DNA of 64,000 bases from Dactylorhiza incarnata (taxonomy: Eukaryota > Streptophyta > Magnoliopsida > Asparagales > Orchidaceae): assembly GCA_033032865.1 (NCBI GenBank), contig JAWHQI010000013.1, positions 2,046,001 to 2,110,000 on the forward strand. The letters are read 5' to 3'. Under the pieces are notes generated by a model, which worked only from the letters and a program-made list of their open reading frames with translations, was not told where the DNA came from and did not search any database. The position numbers were made by a program, and so were the translations under genes. Each line of letters starts with the position of its first letter. Position 1 is the first letter of the stretch. This document shows positions 1 to 9,392 of this stretch, one piece after another.

Positions 1-744
1 TCCCAATGCGGTGTGGCGATAAAAAATTTTAGTGTTGATGTGGATTTCTTAAAAAAAATCAATATGTTGAGTTTTTTGCGAATAGATTTGGGGATAAAAA
101 AAAAGAAAGAAAAAAAGAAAAGCAAAGAAAAAATATATCCCTAGCATTTTAATTGAAACATATAGTTCTATCTATTGGAGTAGGTCGTGTGCACACCCGG
201 TTTCAAAGTCAAATCTGGGGGTGTGTTACACATGTATTATTGGGGTTGCTATGATTTAACACTTTTGTGTGCTCATTTGGGTTGCGATTAGCCTTCACGT
301 TTATCTTTGCATTCCAAACCGTAACCTAAGCCTCGTATTTACCAAAAAATAGTCCTATTGATTCATCTTGTGAGTACACTAGCGCCGTGGAGAGAGTGTG
401 ATAGGGAGAGCTTATGGCTCTCGACGTTGATGGATTTCAGCGGAGATAATTCTGAGTTCCGGTCTTGGGTAACACTCCCCTTCACGTAAAGCTTACTTTC
501 GTACTACGCGTGACCAAGAGATTCACCAACATTCCATTTTTGAGTAAAAATAAATTCCTTTTTACGCATCTACACTTTTTATAAATTAGCTAGCATATTT
601 AGAAACTTCTTCTAATGAATTTCTATGCGCACAAGTATGCAACTTAGCATATTACTCCATGTCGTAATTTTTTAGCTAGCTATGCTTTTCTCACTCCGCC
701 GGATTTGTTTTCTCGGGACGTGCAAACAGGTAAGTCTGGGGGTG
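1..744 (+). repeat. 3' internal tail of a non-autonomous Gypsy-like element (relative of element T)
   Basis: This non-coding sequence runs in from the left edge. It is collinear with 61320-61875 of element T: both have a GTGTGCACACC motif, then TCTGGGGGTGTG, then a conserved block of about 130 bp around GCGCCGTGGAGAGAGTGTG, then a purine-rich TAAGTCTGGGGGTG directly before the LTR at 745. That last motif is the likely polypurine tract. No ORF is convincing. Divergence from T is clearly higher than between T's own LTRs, so this is an older copy or another subfamily. Confidence 0.8.
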
Positions 745-1794
745 TGATGAGTCTGATTTATATAGTGTTTTTCGGACTCTTCTGGGCTAGTTTTCACTCA
801 CTTGCACTTCACTTTTAGTTCATTATTGCTTATATTTCACTTGAACACATTTCTTCACAAAGAGCTCTCTTTGGGCCCGTTTTGGTGTGCAATTGCGCGC
901 TATATTTGTTGGGGGTAAGCACATTGTTCTCCCCAACCCATTTTCTGTATTTGGATTGAGCTGGAAGAGTATTCCCAGCTGTATGATTGTTATTTGGTGC
1001 TGTGCAGGTTGGTAGAATATCCATTATGCCCATATTTCACGTCGGCATGAATCGCACGGTCGTGCATTTCCTTGACGCACGATCGATCCGACTGTGCGCG
1101 TTCATCTATGGCCCAAAATAGCATTCTAGATTTGGTCCTGCATTTTGTTCATGCATGGTTGGTTTACCCGTGCGTGAGTAAAATCGCACGAGCTCCTCTT
1201 TTGTCTAAAAAAATTATGTTTTATTTTGTTCACGCATGGTCGTGCGTTTCTAAAACGCACGGTCGCGCATGAACAAAATTCTGCACTTTTTCTATTTAAG
1301 CTACGATTTTTTAGGTTTTGAAAGAACGAACTGTTCCACGAATTCTTCCGCCGGAAGGAGTGACTGCTCCGTTTTCTTCCACTCTTCCTCCCCCTTTTTC
1401 CCGAGGCCACCTCGCATCATCCAAGCGCTTCAAGGAGATGATTCTACACTCATCGTCATTGCCAAGCAAGGAGTTCTTCGCATCAGACATGACCGGATTG
1501 TAGTTTACCGGAGAGGACGGGTCCATTGGGAGGAAGTGACAGCCATCCTCTACCCTGAACGATAGTGGGGACCAAGCTAGGACGCGGATTGTCACCCCGA
1601 CGATTCCTACCATGAATCTACAACAAACCTTCTGATTCGGTTGTATCTCTTGCATTTTTCTCCTCTTGGACTATTGTTGTTAGTGTAATCTTCTTTATGT
1701 TGATGATGTTGCGCTCTATATTTGTTGAACTTCTAGTTATATATTATGAAATGTTTTCATGTTTTATGAGTGCTTGAGGTGTGCTTTCGTGGAG
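745..1794 (+). repeat. 3' LTR of the same Gypsy-like element, broken at 1794
   Basis: It starts TGATGAGTCTGAT right after the purine tract, as the T LTRs do at 57065 and 61876. Bases about 1420-1640 match T at 57790-58010, including GACGGGTCCATTGGGAGG, and the match continues weakly to 1794, where Copia A begins. Its upstream part (1050-1275) carries GCACGGTCGTGC-type dyads, and a TATA-like CTATTTAAG lies near 1290. The rest of the LTR should lie beyond the far end of Copia A, outside the window. Small ORFs here are shadows. Confidence 0.75.
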
Positions 1795-1976
1795 TGTTGG
1801 AAAAACCCCCTTTTGATTTAACTTAACAAATTACTTAAAAGTGATTTTATCTCTAGGAGTGAATTACAAATTGAATAATGAGGCTAATCTGGTCATTAGA
1901 TGTCTTAGGATGTCACACTCAACCTAGTGTGTCAAGACCAGTTCAAGGGGTGCAAAATTGGGCTAAGTTAACATTT

Positions 1977-2395
1977 GCGTCGAATAGAATTTGATGCCCC
2001 ATCGAGTCCATATCGACGTTGTTCTGCCTAGAATTCCAAGTGGTTCACACCCTCTGTCAAAGTAACTCAAGGCGACATAACATCGAATAGATGTCAACGT
2101 AGAGGTCAGGGACTTGTCGGAGTAACTGGAGAAGTCGACGCAGCTTCTACTTCAACTCGACGCAGAAGATGTTATATGTCGAAGCCATCTAAAGTCGACG
2201 TGACGTCAACTTCATCTCGACGCAGAAGATGAAGCACAGAACCAGGCAGATCAACACGATGTACATGTCGATAAGATATCGACGCAACGTCGACTAGAAG
2301 AGTTCAGTCGGAGCACAGATGAATTCGAAGCATCTCCTAGAAGATCTCGAAGCTATGTCGATAAGAGAAGAAGTGAATTCAACGCTACATCGAAT
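1977..2395 (+). promoter_or_regulatory. dyad array in U3 of LTR A (GCGTCGA-N7-TCGACGC type)
   Basis: Several 21-bp dyads with a 7-bp spacer can be read: 1977-1997, 1999-2019, 2080-2100, and others around 2205-2225 and 2267-2290. Half-sites drift (GCGTCGA, ACATCGA, ATGTCGA, ACGTCAA) but the spacer stays at 7. The array lies upstream of the TATA box, where a cis-regulatory region is expected. Function is inferred from position only. Confidence 0.65.
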
Positions 2396-2496
2396 ACAGT
2401 CTGTAAAAGGTAATCTTTTCAGCTGTCTCTCTGATCCTTATTTCATGGCCCACACACTTCAAGACTGTTCCCCAACGGCTCAATAATTGCCTGAAA

Positions 2497-2503
2497 TATA
2501 AAG
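2497..2503 (+). promoter_or_regulatory. TATA box of LTR A
   Basis: TATAAAG lies in the central part of the LTR, about 100 bp downstream of the dyad array and upstream of the long presumed leader. The transcription start cannot be fixed by eye. Confidence 0.5.
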
Positions 2504-3462
2504 GAGCATTAAAGAAGGACACAAAAGGTTTATTTGAAACATATTCCTTATAGGTGGTCGGGATGAGAATTAAAGAGAATTAGAGAAAGAAAAAGTGATA
2601 AGCAGATTACCTTATCAAGGCATATCAGAAAGGGAAATAAATTCAAATTTGAAAAAGGGAGAATAAAAAGTCAAGAGAAGACAGAGGAAGACAAGGCATT
2701 AATCACAATCAACCGTCTCCTTCATTTTCTAGGGCTTCCTCTTCTTCTCCATCTCCCGCAGGAACCCTAACACTAGAAAAGACAAAAGAAAAGAAGGCTC
2801 TGCTGTTCTTCATCAAATAGAACAGAGGATCTACAAGCTGCTCATCATCACAATCTCTTATCAGCCAGATCATAATCTGAAGAAGAAGAAAGGATCTGAC
2901 AATACAAAGATTCTGCAAATCATCACTATCTAAAGCAAGGACTAATCAAGAGCAGATCCTTTGGAATAACTAATAGGCTGATCTTCATACAGCCATCTTC
3001 AAGAATTCTGAGAACAGAATTCCTTCAACCTTTTCCCTTCTTCTTTCTAATTCTGCAAAAGAGTTTTATTAATCTCTCTTCAAAGGATTCAGTGGTTCAA
3101 GATCTCCTTATCAAAAGATCTAATGGTTCATGATCTCCTTATCAAATGATTAGTGGTTCTAAGAGTCTCCTGATCAAAAGACTCAGGCACAGATGGTGCA
3201 TTCCTACCAGGTGGTAGAAGAGGTGAGTACCCAAGGTTTGGGGAACCTCTATAAAATTCATTGTGTCTGTGCTGTGATTTTCTGTGATGTCCCAGTCTTT
3301 AATTCTGCACTTTATTTTCTGTATTCTTTATTCTGCCTGGTTTGATACTCATAACTCTTTAGAGAATTTATTGTTAAACACAGTTAGGATAGAATTTTTT
3401 AAAACTCTATTCACCCCCCCCCCCCTCTAGAGGAATCTTAGAGGCACACTGTGGACTTTAAA

Positions 3463-3475
3463 TTGGTATCAAAGG
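3463..3475 (+). other. primer-binding site of Copia A
   Basis: TTGGTATCAAAGG follows the LTR by one base. It is a decayed form of TGGTATCAGAGC, the initiator-Met tRNA complement used by most plant Copia elements. The match fixes the LTR end and plus orientation. Confidence 0.8.
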
Positions 3476-3561
3476 GAGGTTGATCAATAAAAGGCTAACA
3501 CCTTGATAAAAAAGACCTCCTACTCTTATTTCTTTTGATATAAATATATTTTATAAAGAAA

Positions 3562-4350
3562 ATGAGTACTAAGGATTATGCTTCCACAAGACCCCCAGTG
3601 TCTAACTTAAACAAGTTCACACTCTAGAAGGCTAGAATAAAATTATATACGAACTCTATTGATGAGGAAATTTTCAATGTCATCCTCACAGGTCCCCCAG
3701 CCCCAATAAGGAAAGTCTCCACTGGGAAGGTCATACAAACCTCAGTTCCCAGAGTTGAATGGACTGCGGATGAGAAGAAGTTCAATGCATGTGATACCAA
3801 GGCCATGAACATATTGGTCTCAACTATCTCTGATGACATATTTCAGAAAGTTGTGACTGCAACTCTGCAAAAGAGATCTGGGAATCTCTCTCCAGACTGG
3901 TTGAAGGATGTTCTGATGAGAGGAAAGACAAAAAGGCTCTTCTCATATCTCAATATGAGAATTTTAAGAAAAAGGCTGATGAAAGCAGTAAAGAAATATA
4001 TGACAGATTCAGCCTCATCATAAATGAGCTAAGAGGGCTTGACAAGGACATCTCTCTGACAGAGATTAATGACAAGCTCCTCATGTGCTTCCCTAGCACA
4101 TGGGACTTTAGAATCTGGGCTATCTAGGGATTCTAGATGCCTCAGGGAGATTTCAACTGATGCTCTCTTAGGAAAGCTCAAGTCTTATGAGCTCCTACTG
4201 AAAATCAGGGTTGAGTCAGAAGCCCAAAAAAGGACACCTACTTCCAAGGAGAGGACTATTGCACTAAAAAGTGCGGAAGCAGAGTCCTCTGCTACTGAAG
4301 AAGAAATGTTTAATCTCTTGGCTAGGAGATTCAAGAAGTGGGACAGGACA
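3562..4350 (+). pseudogene. Copia A gag, N-terminal part (broken)
   Basis: The ATG at 3562 opens a gag closely similar to that of element E (56946-54646, minus). Shared stretches include KDYASTRPP, NSIDEEIFNVILTGPP and, further on, STDALLGKLKSYELLLK. This is the capsid-like gag core that packages Copia RNA. It is dead: codon 22 is TAG (3625-3627), the frame shifts near 3860 and again near 4130, and more stops follow. The reading breaks at 4350 inside KKWDRT, where the CACTA element is inserted, and resumes at 18804 or 18807 depending on which TSD copy is counted. Confidence 0.85.
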
Positions 4351-4381
4351 CACTACAACAAACTGCACCTGTTGTAAGGAC
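4351..4381 (+). repeat. 5' TIR of the CACTA element
   Basis: It begins CACTACAACAAACTGCACC and pairs with 18773-18803 over 31 bp with three mismatches. The ACA target duplication precedes it. Confidence 0.95.
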
Positions 4382-4700
4382 TGGAATGTAACTGAAACAC
4401 AGTTTGTTACTAATAGTTATATTTAGTAACAAAGTTTTTTTGTTGTTACAAAAAATAACTTTTTTGTAACAAATATTTTAAATTTTGTTACAATAATAAT
4501 TAATTTGTTACTATAACTATAAATATTTGTAACAACACTAATGTTACGTTACAAATAGAAAACTTTTCTCACAATAAGTATCAATTGTAACCACATCATG
4601 AAAGTTTTATGTGACAAAGACATTGTCCTTACTAATAGTAATATTTTATTATTAAAGTTTTGTTACAAAAAATATATCATATTTTATTTTCAATTTTTGT
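4382..4700 (+). repeat. 5' subterminal repeats of the CACTA element
   Basis: Many copies of GTTAC/GTAAC within TTTGTTAC or GTAACAAA occur in both orientations in AT-rich DNA. En/Spm-type elements have such subterminal motif arrays, bound by a self-encoded TNPA-class protein. Here that role is inferred from position and density. Confidence 0.75.
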
Positions 4701-4739
4701 CCAATTTTATTATCAAAGTTTTGAATTATTATTTTTATT

Positions 4740-5340
4740 TTTGAAAAAAAAAAATTTTGTATGCGCGCGACATTACCCCGCATCGATAGTGCTCTAACGC
4801 GACGACAGTACTCCTACAGCTCGCAGACATTCGTGCGCGGCTGTCGCAGATATGTGGTACTATTGCGACAAGTATTTTTGCGCGTACGAGGGTTTTTATA
4901 AATCTTTAACTTTTTATAAAAGTTTTTCTGCCTCTCTCCCATGCAGCTCTATCTCTCTCTCACATGAATGAATAAAATATACGGATGAAAATTTCCATCC
5001 ATAAAATTTTGAACAAAACAAATCTAAAAATTAAAAATATATTAAATGTAAAAATGAATGCAAATTAATATAACATTAATTTTTTAATATAATTTTGGAA
5101 TTAAAATAAAATCACGCACGAACCCGCGTGCACGCATATGCACTCTCGCGCGCATGCAAATGCACTCTCTCGCGCACACAAATGCACTCTCGCGCGCACG
5201 CAAATATATGTGCAGCTGCGTTGAGTGCATGTGTCCGTGTTGTGTGTGCAGTTGTGTGTGCATGTGTCGCATGTGTGTGCATGTGTCTGTGCTTGAGCCC
5301 CGCGCGTGATGCATGTGTCACGCGGGGCTCACATTAATTA
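4740..5340. repeat. AT-rich and CG/CA-alternating low-complexity DNA
   Basis: Bases 4760-4900 are locally rich in GCGC and CGCG. From 5115 to 5330 there are degenerate tandem units of about 30 bp (TGCACTCTCGCGCGCACGCA-like), followed by TGTGTGCATG runs. The alternating purine-pyrimidine character is strong. ORFs on both strands are composition artefacts. No gene is seen. Confidence 0.6.
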
Positions 5341-5346
5341 ATTATA

Positions 5347-5366
5347 TGGAGGGAAATTTCCCTCCA
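5347..5366. repeat. 20-bp perfect palindrome, copy 1
   Basis: TGGAGGGAAATTTCCCTCCA is a perfect inverted repeat without spacer. The same 20 bp recur at 8000-8019, and a degenerate form (GGATGAAAATTTCCATCC) lies near 4984-5001. Whether these are ends of an older insertion or separate hairpins is unclear. Confidence 0.7.
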
Positions 5367-5582
5367 TAAAATTGCATGTGCACAAAACAAATCAAAAAAT
5401 TTAAAACATATATATTAATATAATTTTTGAATAAAAATAAGGATCGCACGTTTTTTCAGTCGCGTGCATTGCATTATATAGCTAGCTCTATCTTTTTTGC
5501 TCGGGAGAATAAATAAATTTGTCAGCGCACACGTTTTTTGCTCGGGAGCTATCGTTTTAATGAAAATATATGTCATATATAT

Positions 5583-5794
5583 AGGCAATTGTTAACCGCA
5601 CCCCAGTTTTGGCTATTCGCAACCCTTTTATATGAATTATTACGTGTTTTTTTAGAAATACGCCTTGTACAAGCATTTTTAGGAAAAGTGTTCAACACAA
5701 AAGTTGTAGATATCGTCGAGATCTACAACTTTTGTGTTGAACACTTTTGCTAAAAATGCACGCACGTATTGCCGCCCGAATTGAAACATGGGTG

Positions 5795-5851
<57 letters not shown>

Positions 5852-6061
5852 CGATTTTTTGGAAATACGCATTATGCATGCATTTTTAGGAAAAATGTGC
5901 AACACAAAAGTTGTAGATCTCGACGATATCTACAACTTTCCTGTTGAACACTTTTCCTAAAAATGCTTGTACAAGGCGTATATCCAAAAAAACGCGTAAT
6001 AATTCATATAAATCATGAGTTGTGCGGATAGCCAAAACTGGGGTGCGGTTAACAATTGCCT
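5583..6061. mobile_element. foldback MITE-like element 1
   Basis: The ends are long inverted repeats: AGGCAATTGTTAACCGCACC at 5583 matches the inverse ending at 6061, and the match extends about 36 bp through CCAGTTTTGGCTAT. Each arm holds an internal palindrome of about 70 bp (around 5670-5755 and 5882-5962) built on GTTCAACACAAAAGTTGTAG and its complement. A pure (TA)n run fills the loop. No target duplication is clear. The two short ORFs here are shadows. Confidence 0.75.
5799..5851. repeat. (TA)n microsatellite in the loop of MITE-like element 1
   Basis: An uninterrupted TA dinucleotide run of about 52 bp lies between the two internal palindromes. Confidence 0.95.
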
Positions 6062-6337
6062 TTTTGATTGATGGATGACATGCGCTTTAATTTAATGAAA
6101 ATAAATGTGTAATGAAATTCATAAATACATGTCAAATCACTTCATAAATACAACGTGTTGTTCAATAAAATTTACTTTTTACATAAGATTTATGTTTTTT
6201 TTAAATAAGAATTACCCCCGCTCAATTTTGTCCGCTCTCGGGAGCTCGATCAACTGACAGTGCACATGAGGCCCATGTTCCCCGCTCGACAATACCCCCG
6301 CCTCGACATTGCCCGACAGTGCACATGAGCTTTAAAT

Positions 6338-7033
6338 ACACAAACACGCACAAACACACAGATGACACAAACACAGACTGGGGTGTAACACACATAGATA
6401 CGTAAACACAGACACACACAAGCACAGAAAAACATGCATAGACAGACAAACACTCACACACAACCCAAATACACAGACACAGACAAGCACGTGTACATAC
6501 AGACATAGATACATATACACAAACACATGGACACAGACACAGACCTGTATAGATACATGGACACATACACAGACACATGGACCGACACACATACATACAT
6601 ACACAGACACATACAGACACAAACACATGGACACAAACACAGACACATGGACCGACACATATACGTACACAGACATTCAAATACACAGACACAGACATAC
6701 ACAGACAGTCACAGTCACAGACACACACACACACACACACACGCAGACACACACACACACGCACACACACACACACAATTACGCCACACACACACACACA
6801 CACACACAATTACGCCACGACACACACACACACAAACACCAAAGACAGACACACACAAACATTTGTGTACACACACACAAACACACACAAACACACAAAC
6901 AAAGACACACATAGACACAGACACATGCAGATACATGTAAACACACAGACACACATACATACAGATACAGACACACACATGCACAAGCAAATATAGATTA
7001 TGCACAAACACAGACACAGCCCCCATGCAACAT

Positions 7034-7068
<35 letters not shown>

Positions 7069-7072
7069 CACA
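6338..7072. repeat. very long CA/ACAGACA microsatellite
   Basis: About 735 bp consist almost wholly of CA dinucleotides and ACAGACA/ACACATA variants. Pure (CA)n stretches occur at 6720-6840 and 7032-7066. All long Thr/His/Asp- or Cys/Val-rich ORFs on both strands are repeat artefacts. The short segment ACAATTACGCC is duplicated inside it (about 6774 and 6807). Confidence 0.95.
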
Positions 7073-7205
7073 ATCTCGATTTTGAGTCGAGATCGAGTTC
7101 AATGAGCTCAATCTCGAACTCGAGTTCAATGACCTCAATCTCGATTTTGAGTCGAGCTCGAGTTCGTTGAGCTGGAGCTCGATTACTATTCGAGCTTCAG
7201 CTCAG
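7073..7205. repeat. TCGAG/GAGCTC-rich degenerate tandem tract
   Basis: Repeated units around AATCTCGATTTTGAGTCGAG and CTCGAGTTCAATGA form overlapping dyads. No coding signal is seen. The tract abuts the CA microsatellite. Confidence 0.55.
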
Positions 7206-7337
7206 ATATTTTTGATCATGATGGCGCGCGAGCCATCTCTCGAGATCGAGCAAAAAATGGTCACATATAGAATGTTGAGTCAACTTATCAAATTATGTAA
7301 TAAACTTGCATAAATGACCCCATTTAAAATTACACAA

Positions 7338-7532
7338 ATATTTGGGTACATATGCGCACCTCCCGGAGGTGCGCGAGCAGATTTGACCGTAGGATTGCGA
7401 GATCCCACGGTGGATAAAGCAGTATAAAAGAAGTATTTCAGATGTTTTTACGGGAGATGCATCTCGACCATTGATCGCGAAATCATACGATCTCGCACCT
7501 CCCAAATTTGATGCGCATACGTACTTAAATAT
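7338..7532. mobile_element. possible short MITE with 23-bp imperfect TIRs
   Basis: ATATTTGGGTACATATGCGC at 7338 pairs with the inverse of 7510-7532 (ATATTTAAGTACGTATGCGC) with a few mismatches. The interior holds a second dyad, CACCTCCCGGAGGTGCGCG. At 195 bp it has MITE proportions. No target duplication could be fixed. Confidence 0.45.
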
Positions 7533-7544
7533 TTATCTTAAAAC

Positions 7545-7979
7545 TAGGGAATTGTTAAAGGCAAACCCAATATGGCTATCCGCAAACCAATTTCTATGAG
7601 TTATTACATGCCTTTTGAAAATACGCCTTGGACATGCATTTTTAGGAAAAGTGTTCAACACAAAAAATTGTAGATCTCATCGAGATCTACAACTTTTGTG
7701 TTGAACACTTTTCGTAAAAATGCATGGACAAGGCGTATTTTCAAAAATTCTTCAAAAATTCGCTATAGTTACGATCAGGGCAGCAATACGCTTTGTGCGT
7801 GCATTTTAAGGAAAAAATGTTCAACACGAAAGTTGTAGATCTCGACGAGATCTACAATTTTTGTGTTGAACACTTTTCCTAAAAATGCATGTGCAAGACG
7901 TATTTTCAAAAGGCGCGTAATAACCCTTAGAAATTGGTTTGCGGATAGCCATTTAAGGTTTGCCTTTAACAATTCCCTA
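7545..7979. mobile_element. foldback MITE-like element 2
   Basis: TAGGGAATTGTTAAAGGCAA at 7545 is inverted at the end of the element (TTGCCTTTAACAATTCCCTA, ending 7979). It carries the same internal palindrome module as MITE-like element 1, twice (about 7635-7722 and 7798-7887), so it is a member or chimera of the same family with different outer ends. AAAC flanks both sides (7541-7544, 7980-7983), a possible 4-bp duplication. Confidence 0.7.
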
Positions 7980-7999
7980 AAACTATGACCTGAATTATT

Positions 8000-8019
8000 T
8001 GGAGGGAAATTTCCCTCCA
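8000..8019. repeat. 20-bp perfect palindrome, copy 2
   Basis: Identical to the palindrome at 5347-5366. Both copies are followed by TAA or TAAT. Confidence 0.7.
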
Positions 8020-9340
8020 TAATCGACATATATTTTCTAACCCCCATCCCGTCCTTCATCCTGAAGCATATTCTCGAAACCCTCGACCCCCATCCCGTCC
8101 TTGATCGCGGCTCGCTTCTTCCTCCAGTGAATCGGCACGACTCCTCATGATACCCTCTCCGGCGTCTCTTCTCATGCATTTTTCTTGATCCAGCAGTGTT
8201 CTTGATCCAGCGTTCTTCATCATCTCCTTGAGGTATACCTAAACTCATAGAGTGAAAATGTCTGTGTAAGTGTGTGTGAGCGTTCTTGAGTCACTAAACG
8301 CATGGATTAGGGGTGCAGATATATGGATTAGGGGTGCGAATATGCATTTTTCTTTCTCCGTAGAACTCATCGGAAAACTCCGTCGCCATTTCCGTATAGA
8401 ATACGAAACTATAACGCGGTAAGCTTCCAAACCTAGAGAGAGGAGGTTTACTAAAAAAGTATGTAGAGGGAGGGGAAATGATCAGTGTGCTGCTGCTCAG
8501 ATGGGAATGATGAATTAAAGAGGAGTGAGAGGTGGGGTTTTTTATATGGGGGGATTGAAGCTGTAAAGAGAATGAATTATTGTGGGGGGTAATGAGAGAA
8601 AATCATTCTGATTCATACTCACTATTGTTGTGATTCCTGTCAAAATTGTGTTGAGATTGTGATTCATACATCAATATGTGCATCCCATCTTAGGGCTTAG
8701 AAAATATGTAACACAAGCTTATATAATTTGTTAAATTTATTGCTTGGTTGGATGTGATTAGATCTTACTAATGTATAAGAAGTCAAAAAATCTTTTTAAA
8801 ATATCTAAAAGAATAGTGAGTAATTAATAATATCATTAATTTTCAAAATCTAATTTATATGTGCAGTGTATTTAGCATAGCATACTTCGCTGATTTCTGC
8901 ACAATGCTCCATGGCTCCCATTGAGAATAGAAATAAATTATTATAAGAGGGATACTCTTAATTTTATCTAATAGGGTTAATTTTATTGGGAGATTTTGGT
9001 TGTTTGGTTTGATTGGATCAATTTGTATTGATTTGAATCTACATAAATTTGTGATAAAAATAAAATTTAATAGATTACAAGTTTAAGTTAAAACATTTTA
9101 ACCTATGTTTATATGAAGCATAATATAATGTGTTTTGATTTGATTTCATTTGAATTTAACAAATCCTCAAACCAAACAAAGATGGTCATTACAAGTGCAA
9201 ACACCTATCATTAATCAACATCACGCTCCTGTCGGATGATTTTAAAAAAAATCATATTTTTAGGCAAATAAGATCTTAGATTGTTTATAAAAATATGTTA
9301 ATTAAAAATCAATATTATTTTTCTAGTTTTTTTTTAACCA
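8020..9340. other. non-coding CACTA interior upstream of the transposase gene
   Basis: It includes short direct repeats (CCCCATCCCGTCCTT at about 8042 and 8090; CTTGATCCAGC at about 8187 and 8203). Then comes AT-rich sequence that probably holds the transposase promoter and 5' UTR. I see no supported gene and no unambiguous TATA box. Confidence 0.5.
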
Positions 9341-9392
9341 CGTGCTTACTGTGAGTGTGATATTGTCTTATCCCATTCTTTTTTTGTTAGCT

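Larger units (their letters stand above)
1795..3461 (+). repeat. 5' LTR of Copia A (Sirevirus type)
   Basis: The LTR starts TGTTGGAAAAACC and ends in a decayed CA (CTTTAA, where sister elements have CTTTCA) just before the primer-binding site. It holds a dyad array (1977-2395), a TATA box (2497-2503) and, near its end, a poly-C run followed by TCTAGAGGAATC. The last feature corresponds to the poly-G/TCTAGAG block seen in reverse in elements C, D and E, so all belong to one broad family type. The LTR is 1667 bp. Its partner 3' LTR is not in the window. The target flank is TGGAG at 1790-1794. Confidence 0.85.

Noticed and set aside
6222..7073. Overlapping Cys/Val-rich and Thr/His-rich ORFs of up to 195 residues on both strands
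   Set aside because: They are translations of the CA microsatellite; every frame is open because the repeat lacks stops.
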